Shown here: positions 9,673 through 18,931 of the stretch, one piece after another
How positions within the stretch are numbered: the stretch's first letter is position 1
Layout: every line of letters begins with the position of its first letter
Assembly (NCBI RefSeq): GCF_012910805.1
Contig: NZ_WTVK01000007.1
Location: forward strand, 62,001 to 126,000
Length of the DNA stretch: 64,000 nt
Source: Aromatoleum evansii
Lineage (GTDB): Bacteria > Pseudomonadota > Gammaproteobacteria > Burkholderiales > Rhodocyclaceae
Direction: 5' to 3'
The notes under the pieces: generated by a model
Told to the model about the DNA's origin: nothing
Database searches by the model: none
The model's input: the letters and a program-made list of their open reading frames with translations, nothing else
Translations under genes and position numbers: made by a program

Positions 9673-11031
9673 TCAGCGCATCATCCCGGGCAGCATACCC
9701 TTCATGCCGCGCATCATCTTCTGCATGCCGCCCTTGGAGAACTGCTTCATCACCTTCTGCGTCTGCTCGAACTGATTGAGCAGGCGATTGACTTCCTGCA
9801 CCGTCACGCCCGCCCCCGCCGCAATGCGCCGCTTGCGGCTCGCCTTCAGGAGCTCCGGCTTGGCACGCTCCAGCGGCGTCATCGAATTGATGATGCCCTC
9901 GATGCGCCCGATGGCCTTCTCCTCGACGCCGCCCTGCAACTTTCCGGCCATCTGCGAGAACTGCGCGGGCAGCTTGTCCATCATCGAGGCAAGCCCGCCC
10001 ATCTTGCGCATCTGCGCGATCTGCTCCTTGAAGTCGTTGAGGTCGAAGCCCTTGCCGGTCTTGAGCTTCTCGGCGAAAGCGCGCGCCTTCTCCTCATCGA
10101 CCCCGCGCCGCGCCTCCTCGACAAGGCCGAGGATGTCGCCCATGCCGAGGATGCGGCTGGCCATGCGCTCGGGATGGAATTCCTCGAGGCCGGTGAGTTT
10201 CTCGCCGACGCCGGCGAACTTCAGCGGCTTGCCGGTCACATGGCGGACCGACAGCGCCGCGCCGCCGCGCGCATCGCCGTCGAGCTTGGTGAGCACGACA
10301 CCGGTCAGCGGCAACGCCTCGTTGAACGCCCGTGCCGTGTTCACCGCGTCCTGGCCGAGCATCGCATCGACCACGAACAGTGTCTCCACCGGGTTGATCG
10401 CGGCATGGATTGCCTTGATCTCGTCCATCATCGCGGCGTCGATGGCGAGTCGGCCGGCCGTATCGAACAGCACCACGTCGTAGTAGTGGCGCCGCGCATG
10501 ATCGACGACCGCGAGGGCGATATCGACGGGTTTCTGGTCAGGCGTCGTCGGGTAGAAATCGATCCCCGCCTGCGCCGACACTGCTTTCAGCTGCTCGATC
10601 GCGGCGGGCCGGTAGACGTCCGCCGAGACCGCGAGCACCTTCTTCTTCATCCGCTCGTGCAGCAGCTTGCCGAGCTTGCCGGTGGTGGTCGTCTTGCCGG
10701 CGCCCTGCAGGCCGGCCATCAGGATCACGGCCGGTGGCTGCGTAGCCAGATTCAGGCCGGAGTGGGTTCCACCCATCAGCGCCTTGAGCTCGTCGTGCAC
10801 GACACCCACCAGCGCCTGGCCGGGCGTCAGCGAGCCGACGACTTCCTGGCCGACCGCCTTCTCCTTCACCCGCGCGATGAAGTCCTTGACCACGGGCAGG
10901 GCCACGTCCGCCTCAAGGAGCGCAAGGCGCACCTCGCGCATTGCATCCTGGATATTGTCTTCGGTGAGGCGAGCCTGGCCGCGCAGGGTCTTGACGACCT
11001 TGGACAGGCGCTGAGTGAGATTGTCGAGCAT
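9673..11031 (-). CDS. ffh: Signal recognition particle protein Ffh
   Basis: GTPase subunit of the bacterial SRP; with 4.5S RNA it targets nascent membrane proteins to FtsY and SecYEG. The start at MLDNLTQRL gives 452 residues, the usual length; an upstream start would add 16 residues with no family match. The N domain is residues 1-90. The G domain has the P-loop GLQGAGKT (107-114), DTAGR and TKLDGDARGG. The C-terminal M domain ends Met-rich (MMRGMKGMLPGMMR). It is divergent from the ccsA-like gene, as in many betaproteobacteria. Confidence 0.98.
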   Translation of the reverse strand: MLDNLTQRLSKVVKTLRGQARLTEDNIQDAMREVRLALLEADVALPVVKDFIARVKEKAVGQEVVGSLTPGQALVGVVHDELKALMGGTHSGLNLATQPPAVILMAGLQGAGKTTTTGKLGKLLHERMKKKVLAVSADVYRPAAIEQLKAVSAQAGIDFYPTTPDQKPVDIALAVVDHARRHYYDVVLFDTAGRLAIDAAMMDEIKAIHAAINPVETLFVVDAMLGQDAVNTARAFNEALPLTGVVLTKLDGDARGGAALSVRHVTGKPLKFAGVGEKLTGLEEFHPERMASRILGMGDILGLVEEARRGVDEEKARAFAEKLKTGKGFDLNDFKEQIAQMRKMGGLASMMDKLPAQFSQMAGKLQGGVEEKAIGRIEGIINSMTPLERAKPELLKASRKRRIAAGAGVTVQEVNRLLNQFEQTQKVMKQFSKGGMQKMMRGMKGMLPGMMR

Positions 11032-11073
11032 ATTGGCTGGGGCCCTAGGCCTTGGAGTAAACTGCGGGGAACT
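11032..11073. promoter_or_regulatory. Divergent intergenic region between ffh and the ccsA-like gene
   Basis: Only 42 bases separate the two start codons, so the promoters of both genes must overlap each other or the coding regions. No strong sigma-70 hexamers are evident by eye. Confidence 0.35.
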
Positions 11074-11901
11074 ATGCAAACCATTCTACTTCATCTGTTC
11101 GCCGCGACGCTCTACGCGGTCCTGGGTGCCCACTTCTGGCGAGTCACGGCCCGAGCGGCGCCGAACCAGCCGCGGCGCAGCATGTCGGTCGCGGAGCGGC
11201 TAACGATGTTCGGCGCGATCGTCGCCCACGGCTTGGCGCTACAGGGAGAACTATTTCCTGGCGAAGGCATGCGCTTCGGCTTCGGCTTCGCCGTATCGCT
11301 CGTCATCTGGCTGGCGGTTTGCTTCTACTGGATCGAAACCTTCTACGCCCGCCTCGACGGACTGCACGGCTTCGTCGTCGCCGCCGGGGTTGCGGGCAGC
11401 CTGTTGCCCCTCGTTTTTCGCGGACAGCACCTCCTCGTCAATGCCGGCAGCCCCGGGTTCCGCGCCCACTTCATCATGGCCATGCTGGCCTACAGCGTTT
11501 TCACGCTGGCGGCGCTGCACGCGATGCTGATGGCCATCGCCGAGCGGCAGCTGCACAGCGGGCGGCTCACCAAGACCTTCGCAAGCCTGCCCCCGCTGCT
11601 CACGATGGAGACGCTGCTGTTCCGACTCATCGGCATCGCGTTCATCCTCCTGACCCTTACCCTGGGTTCCGGGGTCGTGTTCTCGGAAGCGCTGTTCGGG
11701 CAGCCTTTCCGCCTCGACCACAAGACCGTCTTTGCAATCGTCTCATGGCTGCTTTTCGGGGCCCTGCTGGTCGGACGGCGTGCCTGGGGCTGGCGCGGCC
11801 GCGTCGCGCTGCGCTGGACACTGGCGGGCTTCATTGCGCTGGTTCTCGCATATGTCGGCAGCCGTTTCGTGATCGAGGTGCTGCTCGGGCGCGCCACCTG
11901 A
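11074..11901 (+). CDS. CcsA/HemX-like cytochrome c assembly membrane protein (YpjD type)
   Basis: A 275-residue membrane protein with eight or so helices of the CcsA/CcmC 'cytochrome C assembly' family. Recognisable are the RGQHLLVNAGSP loop and the following AHFIMAMLAYSVFTLAALHA segment, with histidines placed as possible heme ligands, and LGSGVVFSEALFGQPF near the C-terminus. The start ATG directly faces ffh. This ffh-divergent protein is usual in beta/gammaproteobacteria (YpjD/CorE-like), where its function is unclear, so heme handling is an inference from the fold. Confidence 0.82.
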   Translation: MQTILLHLFAATLYAVLGAHFWRVTARAAPNQPRRSMSVAERLTMFGAIVAHGLALQGELFPGEGMRFGFGFAVSLVIWLAVCFYWIETFYARLDGLHGFVVAAGVAGSLLPLVFRGQHLLVNAGSPGFRAHFIMAMLAYSVFTLAALHAMLMAIAERQLHSGRLTKTFASLPPLLTMETLLFRLIGIAFILLTLTLGSGVVFSEALFGQPFRLDHKTVFAIVSWLLFGALLVGRRAWGWRGRVALRWTLAGFIALVLAYVGSRFVIEVLLGRAT

Positions 11902-12004
11902 GCGAGGGCGGGCGGCCCCGACTGCCGCCGGACGTTTCGACCGCGACCTTTACAATTCCTTACGCGGCGGGCAAGATCGAATGTCAGTTAGCTAAGACCG
12001 GGAC

Positions 12005-13720
12005 ATGGCAGCAAACCCCCAGACCGCCCTGAGCGGACTCGCGCGAGCACTGATCCAGCACGGCCGGCTCACCGAAGCCGATGCGGCGGCGTGCACCAAA
12101 AGCGCGGCAAACGTCCCGAACGGCTTCATCCTCGAACTTGCGCAACGCAAACTCCTGACCACCAAGGCCGTCGCCTGGTTCGCCGCCGAGACCTTCGGCT
12201 ACCCGCTGCTCGACATTTCGTCCGTCGATCGCACCAGCATCCCCCGCGATGCGATCGACCGCAAGCTGATGGCCAAGCACCAGGTCGTCGCCCTGGGGAA
12301 ACGCCAGAACCGCCTCACCGTTGCGACGGCCGATCCGTCCAACATGCGCGCGCTCGACGAGATCCGCTTCCAGACCGGGATGCAGGTCGACCTCATCGTC
12401 GTCGAGGCCGATCGCCTGGCACGCCTTGCCGAAACCCTGTCGGAATCGACCGAGGACACGCTCAAGGACCTGACGGGCGAAGAGTTCGACATGGACCTCC
12501 TGCAGGACCAGGAGGCCACGGAGCAGGCCAGCGAGGACGCCTCCGCGGAAGTCGATGACGCCCCGGTCGTCAAGTTCATCCAGAAGGTTCTGATCGACGC
12601 CATCAATGAAGGCGCGTCCGACATCCACTTCGAGCCGTACGAAAAGTACTACCGCATCCGCGTCCGCACCGACGGCATCCTGCGGGAAATCGCCCAGCCG
12701 CCGCTGATCCTGAAGGAGAAGATCGCGGCACGCATCAAGGTCATCTCGCGCCTGGATATTTCGGAAAAGCGCATCCCGCAGGACGGGCGCATGAAGCTCG
12801 TCCTGTCTAAGAACAAGTCGATCGACTTCCGCGTGTCCTCGCTGCCGACCCTGCATGGCGAAAAGATCGTCATGCGTATTCTCGATGCATCCTCCGCGAT
12901 GCTGGGGGTCGACGCGCTCGGTTACGAGCCGGAGCAGAAAAAGGTGCTGCTCGATGCGATCGAACGCCCATACGGCATGATCCTCGTGACGGGACCGACC
13001 GGATCGGGCAAGACCGTCTCGCTCTACACCTGCCTCAACATCCTCAACAAGCCCGGCGTCAACATCTCGACGGCCGAGGACCCGGCGGAAATCAACCTGG
13101 CCGGCATCAACCAGGTCAACGTGAACGACAAGGCCGGCCTGACCTTCGCCGCATCGCTGCGCGCCTTCCTGCGCCAGGATCCGGACGTGATCATGGTCGG
13201 CGAAATCCGCGACCTCGAAACTGCCGAAATCTCCATCAAGGCGGCACAAACCGGCCACCTCGTGCTGTCGACGCTGCACACCAACGACGCCCCGACCACG
13301 CTCGAGCGCCTGCGCAACATGGGCGTCGCCCCGTTCAACATCGCTTCCTCCGTCATCCTGATCACCGCACAACGCCTGGCGCGACGCCTGTGCACGTGCA
13401 AGCAACCAGTCGATATCCCGGTGGAAGCCCTGCTCGAGGCAGGCTTCAGCGGCGAGGACCTCGACGGCAGCTGGCGCCCTTACGGCCCTGTCGGCTGCGA
13501 ACGCTGCAAGGGCAGCGGCTACAAGGGGCGCCTGGGTATCTATCAGGTGATGCCCATTTCCGAGGAAATTGCCCATATCATCATGACCAACGGCAATTCG
13601 ATGGACATTGCGGCACAGGCTCAGCGCGAAGGCGTCCGCGACCTGCGCCAGTCCGGCCTGCTGAAAGTGAAACAGGGTGCAACCTCGCTCGAGGAAGTGC
13701 TCGCCACCACCAACGAATAG
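12005..13720 (+). CDS. pilB: Type IV pilus assembly ATPase PilB
   Basis: Hexameric cytoplasmic ATPase that powers pilus extension. The 571 residues contain the N-terminal MshEN/T2SSE-N domain (about 1-150), the Walker A motif GPTGSGKT (330-337), and the family signature LRQDPDVIMVGEIRD followed by the His box TGHLVLSTLHTNDA. A zinc-binding four-cysteine insert is present (C463, C465, C498, C501). Walker A, Asp box and tetracysteine separate it from PilT, which lacks the last. It heads the pilB-pilC-pilD cluster, with no pilin gene alongside. An A/T-rich TACAAT lies about 50 bp upstream and may be part of a promoter, but no clear -35 is seen. Confidence 0.97.
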   Translation: MAANPQTALSGLARALIQHGRLTEADAAACTKSAANVPNGFILELAQRKLLTTKAVAWFAAETFGYPLLDISSVDRTSIPRDAIDRKLMAKHQVVALGKRQNRLTVATADPSNMRALDEIRFQTGMQVDLIVVEADRLARLAETLSESTEDTLKDLTGEEFDMDLLQDQEATEQASEDASAEVDDAPVVKFIQKVLIDAINEGASDIHFEPYEKYYRIRVRTDGILREIAQPPLILKEKIAARIKVISRLDISEKRIPQDGRMKLVLSKNKSIDFRVSSLPTLHGEKIVMRILDASSAMLGVDALGYEPEQKKVLLDAIERPYGMILVTGPTGSGKTVSLYTCLNILNKPGVNISTAEDPAEINLAGINQVNVNDKAGLTFAASLRAFLRQDPDVIMVGEIRDLETAEISIKAAQTGHLVLSTLHTNDAPTTLERLRNMGVAPFNIASSVILITAQRLARRLCTCKQPVDIPVEALLEAGFSGEDLDGSWRPYGPVGCERCKGSGYKGRLGIYQVMPISEEIAHIIMTNGNSMDIAAQAQREGVRDLRQSGLLKVKQGATSLEEVLATTNE

Positions 13721-13736
13721 GGAACATCGAACGCTC

Positions 13737-14972
13737 ATGGCGACCACCACCACCCGAGCCAGAGGCGCCGCTGCCGGCCCCAAGGAAACCCTCTACACGT
13801 GGGAAGGCAAGGACAAGAACGGCAAGCAGGTGCGCGGCGAAATGCGCGCCAGCGGCGAGTCGGTCGTGCAGGCCACGCTGCGCCGTCAGGGCGTGCAGGT
13901 CCTCAAGGTCAAGAAGGCCAAGATGTCCCGCGGGCACAAGATCACCGACAAGGACATCGCGCTGTTCACGCGTCAGCTGGCGACGATGATGAAGTCCGGC
14001 GTACCACTGCTGCAGGCCTTCGACATCGGCATCAAGGGCTCCGGCAACCCCAGCCTGGCACGCCTGCTCAATGAGGTGCGCAACGACGTCGAGACCGGCT
14101 CCAGCCTCTCCCAGGCCTTCAGCAAGCATCCCGTGTATTTCGACAAACTGTTCTGCAACCTGGTCGGCGCCGGCGAGCAGGCGGGCATCCTCGACGGCCT
14201 CCTCGACCGCATCGCGACCTACAAGGAAAAGATTCTCGCGATCAAGGGCAAGATCAAGTCCGCGATGTTCTATCCGATGGCGGTCATCGTCGTCGCTGCG
14301 ATCGTCGTGACGGTGATCATGCTGTTCGTGGTGCCCGAGTTCAAGAAGGTGTTCGCGAGCTTCGGTGCCGAGCTGCCCGCGCCGACAATGGTCGTGATCG
14401 GCATCTCCGACGCGTTCGTAGAATATTGGTACGTCGTGTTCGGCCTCATCGCGGGCGTCATCACGGGAATCAGCTACACGTACAAGCGCTCGACGGCGAT
14501 GCAGATCGCACTCGACCGGATAATTCTCAAACTGCCCGTCGTCGGCGATATCGTCCTGAAGGCGACGATCGCGCGCTGGACGCGCACGCTATCGACGATG
14601 TTCGCAGCGGGTGTGCCGCTTGTCGAAGCCCTCGATTCAGTCGGCGGAGCCTCGGGCAACTATGTATACCAGACGGCGACGAAGCAGATCCAGAACGAAG
14701 TGAGCACCGGCACCAGCCTGACCGTGGCGATGCAGAACTCCAGCGTCTTCCCCAGCATGGTCGTGCAGATGGTGTCGATCGGCGAGGAGTCCGGCCAGCT
14801 CGACTCCATGCTCGGCAAGGTCGCAGACTTCTTCGAGCAGGAAGTTGACGACGCTGTCGCGGGCCTGTCGACCCTGCTCGAACCGCTCATCATGGTCTTC
14901 CTCGGCGTGGTCATCGGCGGCCTCGTCGTCGCGATGTACCTGCCGATCTTCAAGCTCGGCCAGGTCGTCTGA
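13737..14972 (+). CDS. pilC: Type IV pilus inner-membrane platform protein PilC
   Basis: Polytopic platform protein that couples PilB/PilT to the growing pilus. The chosen ATG, 16 bases after pilB, gives 411 residues. Two T2SSF repeats are visible (about residues 75-200 and 280-400), each with FxxQLxxMxxxGxPL-type signatures (FTRQLATMMKSGVPLLQA and the matching TLSTMFAAGVPLVEAL). Membrane helices lie at about 180-205, 225-245 and 378-405. A shared transcript with pilB is very likely. Confidence 0.96.
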   Translation: MATTTTRARGAAAGPKETLYTWEGKDKNGKQVRGEMRASGESVVQATLRRQGVQVLKVKKAKMSRGHKITDKDIALFTRQLATMMKSGVPLLQAFDIGIKGSGNPSLARLLNEVRNDVETGSSLSQAFSKHPVYFDKLFCNLVGAGEQAGILDGLLDRIATYKEKILAIKGKIKSAMFYPMAVIVVAAIVVTVIMLFVVPEFKKVFASFGAELPAPTMVVIGISDAFVEYWYVVFGLIAGVITGISYTYKRSTAMQIALDRIILKLPVVGDIVLKATIARWTRTLSTMFAAGVPLVEALDSVGGASGNYVYQTATKQIQNEVSTGTSLTVAMQNSSVFPSMVVQMVSIGEESGQLDSMLGKVADFFEQEVDDAVAGLSTLLEPLIMVFLGVVIGGLVVAMYLPIFKLGQVV

Positions 14973-15026
14973 CCCCTCCCTGCCGCCCGGCCCCGACGCG
15001 CCGGGCGGCGCCACACAAGCACGACC

Positions 15027-15878
15027 ATGCCAGACTTCCTTCGCGACCCGATCGTCTTCACTTTCCTTGCCACGCTCCTCGGCCTTTTCGTCGGCAGCTT
15101 CCTGAACGTCGTGATCCATCGCCTGCCACAGATGATGGAGCGCGAATGGCACGCGCAGGCGGCGGAACTGCGCAATGAACCGCTCCCGCAGCAGGAAACC
15201 TTCAACCTCGCCACCCCGCGCTCGCGCTGCCCGCATTGCGGGCACCTGATCACCGCGCTGGAGAACATCCCGGTTGTCAGCTACCTGATGCTGCGCGGGC
15301 GCTGCCGCCATTGCAGCGCCCCCATCAGCCGCCGCTACCCCGTGGTCGAAATGCTGACGGCCGTCCTGTCGGGTTACGCGGCCTGGCACTTCGGCTTCGG
15401 CTTCGCCAGCCTCGGCGCCCTCGTCTTCGTGTGGACGATGATCGCCCTGGCCTTCATCGACCTCGACACCCAGCTTCTGCCCGACAGCCTGACGCTGCCC
15501 CTGCTGTGGCTGGGACTCGCGCTCAACCTCGGCGGGACCTACGCGGACATTTCCACCAGCGTGATCGGTGCGATGGCCGGCTACCTGGCGCTGTGGTCCG
15601 TGTATTGGCTGTTCAGGCTGGCAACCGGCAAGGAAGGCATGGGTTATGGCGATTTCAAGCTGCTCGCCGCCATCGGGGCCTGGCTGGGATGGCAGATGCT
15701 GCCGCTCACGATCCTGTTCTCGTCGCTGGTCGGCGCGGCGGTCGGCATCAGCCTGATCGTCTTTGCGCGACACGGCCGCAACGTCCCCATCCCCTTCGGC
15801 CCCTATCTTGCTGCGGCCGGCGTGCTGGCGATGTTCTGGGGGCAGAGCCTGACGAGCGCCTACCTCGGCAACCTCTAA
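15027..15878 (+). CDS. pilD: Prepilin peptidase / N-methyltransferase PilD
   Basis: Cleaves the leader peptide of type IV prepilins (and T2SS pseudopilins if present) and N-methylates the new terminus. The 283 residues form eight helices. The cytoplasmic zinc module is formed by two CxxC pairs (CPHCGH and CRHCSA). The aspartyl protease pair is in FIDLDTQLLPD and GYGDFKLL, both intact. It lies 54 bp after pilC in the standard betaproteobacterial order. The coaE gene often found next in this order is not present here. Confidence 0.97.
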   Translation: MPDFLRDPIVFTFLATLLGLFVGSFLNVVIHRLPQMMEREWHAQAAELRNEPLPQQETFNLATPRSRCPHCGHLITALENIPVVSYLMLRGRCRHCSAPISRRYPVVEMLTAVLSGYAAWHFGFGFASLGALVFVWTMIALAFIDLDTQLLPDSLTLPLLWLGLALNLGGTYADISTSVIGAMAGYLALWSVYWLFRLATGKEGMGYGDFKLLAAIGAWLGWQMLPLTILFSSLVGAAVGISLIVFARHGRNVPIPFGPYLAAAGVLAMFWGQSLTSAYLGNL

Positions 15879-16002
15879 CGCGAGCTTGAATACTGCGCCC
15901 CAGCCCCCATATCGGAATGGTTGCCATGCGCGCGGCCGGCGCCTCCCTTCTCGCCAATGCTGCGTTGCGCTAGACTTCGAAGCTTGATTTCCGGAGGTTG
16001 CC

Positions 16003-16266
16003 ATGCCCATTTATGAATATCGTTGCGACAGCTGCGGGTTCCAGAAGGAACATCTCCAGAAGATGAGCGACGAACCGCTCACCGTCTGCCCGTCCTGCAA
16101 CGCGAACAGCTATCAGAAGCAGCTCTCCGCAGCGGGCTTCCAGCTGAAGGGCACCGGCTGGTATGCGACGGATTTCAAGGGCAGCGGCTCGTCCGCGCCG
16201 GCGAAAGCAGAACCCGCCGCTGCGCCCGCCGGCTGTGGCGGCGCGTGCGCCTGCCACCCGGGCTGA
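16003..16266 (+). CDS. FmdB-type zinc-ribbon protein
   Basis: An 87-residue protein with the FmdB/CxxC-CxxC regulatory-protein domain in residues 1-42 (MPIYEYRCDSCG, then CPSCN). The remainder is a low-complexity Ala/Pro stretch ending in a Cys/His-rich tail (CGGACACHPG) that could bind a metal. A good Shine-Dalgarno (CGGAGG) precedes the ATG. These genes almost always sit just upstream of a DUF502 membrane gene and aspS in betaproteobacteria, as here. The original link to formamidase regulation does not imply that function. Confidence 0.9.
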   Translation: MPIYEYRCDSCGFQKEHLQKMSDEPLTVCPSCNANSYQKQLSAAGFQLKGTGWYATDFKGSGSSAPAKAEPAAAPAGCGGACACHPG

Positions 16267-16281
16267 GGGCGTCCGCGGCAC

Positions 16282-16908
16282 GTGAAAAAGTATTTCATCA
16301 CCGGACTGCTGATCTGGATCCCGCTGTCGATCACCTTCATGGTCCTGGCGTGGATCGTCGGCACGCTCGACCAGATCATCGAGTGGCTGCCTAACGGCCT
16401 TCAGCCGAGGAGCCTGCTCGGCTTCGACATTCCCGGCGCCGGCCTCGTCGTCGGCCTTGTCATCCTGCTCAGCACCGGTCTCATTGCGGCCAACGTCATC
16501 GGCCAGAAGGTCGTCCGCTACTGGGAAGCCCTCCTCGCCCGCATCCCGGTGGTGAAGTCGCTCTACTACGGCGTGAAGCAGGTTTCCGATACGCTGTTTT
16601 CCAGCTCCGGGCAGGCATTCCGCAAGGCGCTGCTGGTCCAGTACCCGCGCCAGGGGTCATGGACGATCGCCTTCCTCACCGGCAAACCCGGCGGCGACGC
16701 TGCCAATCACCTCAAGGGCGAGCATGTCAGCGTGTACGTGCCGACCACGCCCAACCCCACCTCGGGCTTCTTCCTCATGATGGCCAAGGAAGACGTAATC
16801 GAACTCGACATGAGTGTCGATGAAGCCCTGAAGTACATCATCTCGATGGGCGTGGTGGCACCTTCCCCGCACATCGCTCCAGCGCGCCCGGCGCTCCTGA
16901 ATGAGTAA
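16282..16908 (+). CDS. DUF502 family inner-membrane protein
   Basis: A 208-residue protein starting at a GTG, 15 bp after the FmdB-type gene. Two transmembrane segments (YFITGLLIWIPLSITFMVL and GAGLVVGLVILLSTGLIA) are followed by the conserved RIPVVKSLYYGVKQV motif and a soluble domain. The function of DUF502 proteins is unknown; plant members (COV) affect vascular patterning. It probably shares a transcript with the FmdB-type gene and aspS. Confidence 0.9.
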   Translation: MKKYFITGLLIWIPLSITFMVLAWIVGTLDQIIEWLPNGLQPRSLLGFDIPGAGLVVGLVILLSTGLIAANVIGQKVVRYWEALLARIPVVKSLYYGVKQVSDTLFSSSGQAFRKALLVQYPRQGSWTIAFLTGKPGGDAANHLKGEHVSVYVPTTPNPTSGFFLMMAKEDVIELDMSVDEALKYIISMGVVAPSPHIAPARPALLNE

Positions 16909-16953
16909 CCTCGCGGCCCGTAGCGGCCGCGCCTTCGTTTCGGAACTGAACCC

Positions 16954-18753
16954 ATGCGAACCAAGTACTGCGGACAGGTAACCGCCGCCGATCTCGACCA
17001 GACCGTGACCCTGTGCGGCTGGGTCCACCGCCGCCGTGACCACGGCGGGGTCATCTTCATTGACCTGCGCGACCGCGAGGGGCTCGTGCAGGTCGTGTGC
17101 GACCCGGACCGCGCCGACACCTTCCGTACGGCGGAGTCGATCCGCAACGAATACGTGATCAACCTCACCGGCAAGGTGCGCCGCCGTCCCGCGGGCACCG
17201 AGAACGCCAACCTCGTCTCGGGCGAGATCGAGGTGCTTTGCCACACGATCGAGGTGCTCAACGCCTCTGCGACGCCGCCCTTCCAGCTCGATGACGACAA
17301 CCTGTCCGAAAACGTGCGGCTGGTGAATCGCGTCATCGACCTGCGCCGTCCGCAGATGCAGAAGAACATGATGCTGCGCTACAAGGTGGCGATGGCCTTC
17401 CGCCGCTTCCTGGACGGGCAGGGCTTCATCGACATCGAGACGCCGATGCTCACCAAGAGCACGCCCGAGGGCGCACGCGACTACCTCGTTCCCTCGCGTG
17501 TGCATCCGGGCCAGTTCTTCGCGCTGCCTCAGTCGCCGCAACTCTTCAAACAGCTGCTGATGGTCGCCGGCTTCGACCGCTACTACCAGATCACCAAGTG
17601 CTTCCGCGACGAGGACCTGCGCGCCGACCGCCAGCCCGAATTCACCCAGGTCGATATCGAGACCTCGTTCCTGAACGAGACCGAGATCACCGCGATCATG
17701 GAAGACATGATCCGTTTCGTGTTCAAGGAAGCGCTCGCGGTCGAACTGCCGAATCCGTTCCCGCGCATGACCTATGCCGAGGCGATGCGCCGCTTCGGCT
17801 CGGACAAGCCGGACATGCGCGTGACGCTGGAACTCACGGAAGTCACCGATGCCGTGCAGGACGTGGCGTTCAAGGTGTTCAGCGGACCGGCGACCAGCGG
17901 CGGTCGCGTCGCCGCGCTGCGCGTACCGGGTGGCGCCTCCCTCACCCGCGGCGAGATCGACGAATACACCAAGTTCGTCGGCATCTACGGCGCCAAGGGC
18001 CTCGCCTATATCAAGGTCAATGACGCCACCCAGCCGAACGAGGCGGGCCTGCAGTCGCCCATCGTCAAGAACCTGCACGAGACCGCGCTGCGCACGATCC
18101 TCGAGCGAACCGGTGCGCAATCCGGCGACCTGATCTTCTTCGGCGCCGACAAGACCAAGGTCGTCAACGACGCCCTCGGCGCCCTGCGGATCAAGCTCGG
18201 CCACGAGAAGGGCTATGTCACCGGCGACGCCTGGCGTCCGCTGTGGGTCGTGGACTTCCCGATGTTCGAATACGACGAGGACGATAAGCGCTGGGTCGCC
18301 TGCCACCACCCGTTCACGAGCCCGAAGGACGACCACGTCGAACTGCTCGAGTCGAACCCCGGCGAATGCCTCGCGAAGGCCTACGACCTGGCGCTCAACG
18401 GCTGGGAAATCGGCGGCGGCTCGGTGCGTATCCACCGCGCAGAGGTGCAGTCGCGCGTGTTCGAGGCGCTCAACATCGGTCCGGAGGAACAGCAGGTCAA
18501 GTTCGGCTTCCTGCTCGACGCGCTCAAGTACGGCGCGCCGCCGCACGGTGGTCTTGCGTTCGGCCTCGATCGCATCGTAACCCTGATGACCGGCGCCGAG
18601 TCGATCCGCGACGTGATCGCCTTCCCGAAAACCCAGCGTGCTCAGTGCCTGCTCACCGACGCGCCGAGCGCGGTCGACGAGAAGCAGCTGCGCGAACTTC
18701 ACATCCGTCTGCGCCAGAAGGTCGAGACGCAGGTCGAGGTCGCCAAGGCCTGA
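16954..18753 (+). CDS. aspS: Aspartyl-tRNA synthetase
   Basis: Class IIb aminoacyl-tRNA synthetase; in betaproteobacteria the bacterial-type enzyme is often non-discriminating (Asp and Asn tRNAs). The 599 residues contain the N-terminal OB anticodon-binding fold ([21 protein letters not shown]), motif 2 ([16 protein letters not shown]), the bacterial GAD insertion in the middle, and motif 3 ([10 protein letters not shown]) near residue 535. A strong rho-independent terminator follows 26 bp after the stop. Confidence 0.98.
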   Translation: MRTKYCGQVTAADLDQTVTLCGWVHRRRDHGGVIFIDLRDREGLVQVVCDPDRADTFRTAESIRNEYVINLTGKVRRRPAGTENANLVSGEIEVLCHTIEVLNASATPPFQLDDDNLSENVRLVNRVIDLRRPQMQKNMMLRYKVAMAFRRFLDGQGFIDIETPMLTKSTPEGARDYLVPSRVHPGQFFALPQSPQLFKQLLMVAGFDRYYQITKCFRDEDLRADRQPEFTQVDIETSFLNETEITAIMEDMIRFVFKEALAVELPNPFPRMTYAEAMRRFGSDKPDMRVTLELTEVTDAVQDVAFKVFSGPATSGGRVAALRVPGGASLTRGEIDEYTKFVGIYGAKGLAYIKVNDATQPNEAGLQSPIVKNLHETALRTILERTGAQSGDLIFFGADKTKVVNDALGALRIKLGHEKGYVTGDAWRPLWVVDFPMFEYDEDDKRWVACHHPFTSPKDDHVELLESNPGECLAKAYDLALNGWEIGGGSVRIHRAEVQSRVFEALNIGPEEQQVKFGFLLDALKYGAPPHGGLAFGLDRIVTLMTGAESIRDVIAFPKTQRAQCLLTDAPSAVDEKQLRELHIRLRQKVETQVEVAKA

Positions 18754-18779
18754 CCGCTCACGCGCGCAGCATCATCGGA

Positions 18780-18812
18780 GGGCAGATGGGCGACCATCTG
18801 CCCTTTTTCTTT
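18780..18812 (+). terminator. Rho-independent terminator of aspS
   Basis: A ten-base-pair stem, GGGCAGATGG (18780-18789) with CCATCTGCCC (18794-18803), is closed by a GCGA tetraloop (GNRA type) and followed by TTTTTCTTT. Confidence 0.9.
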
Positions 18813-18931
18813 GGGCCGTGCGTGCCATCAGCAGCGGCATACGCGGAAAAGCTACAGAATTTCCCCGACATTGCCGTAAGCTTGGGAAACGCCCCCGACG
18901 TGGCGTCACCTGTTCAGCCCCAATCGATCCC

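Noticed and set aside
16657-18702. A long open frame on the minus strand opposite the DUF502 and aspS genes
   Set aside because: It is antisense to two certain genes, its residues are mostly Arg/Ala/Val/Asp typical of GC-rich shadows, and no ribosome-binding site or family motif is present.
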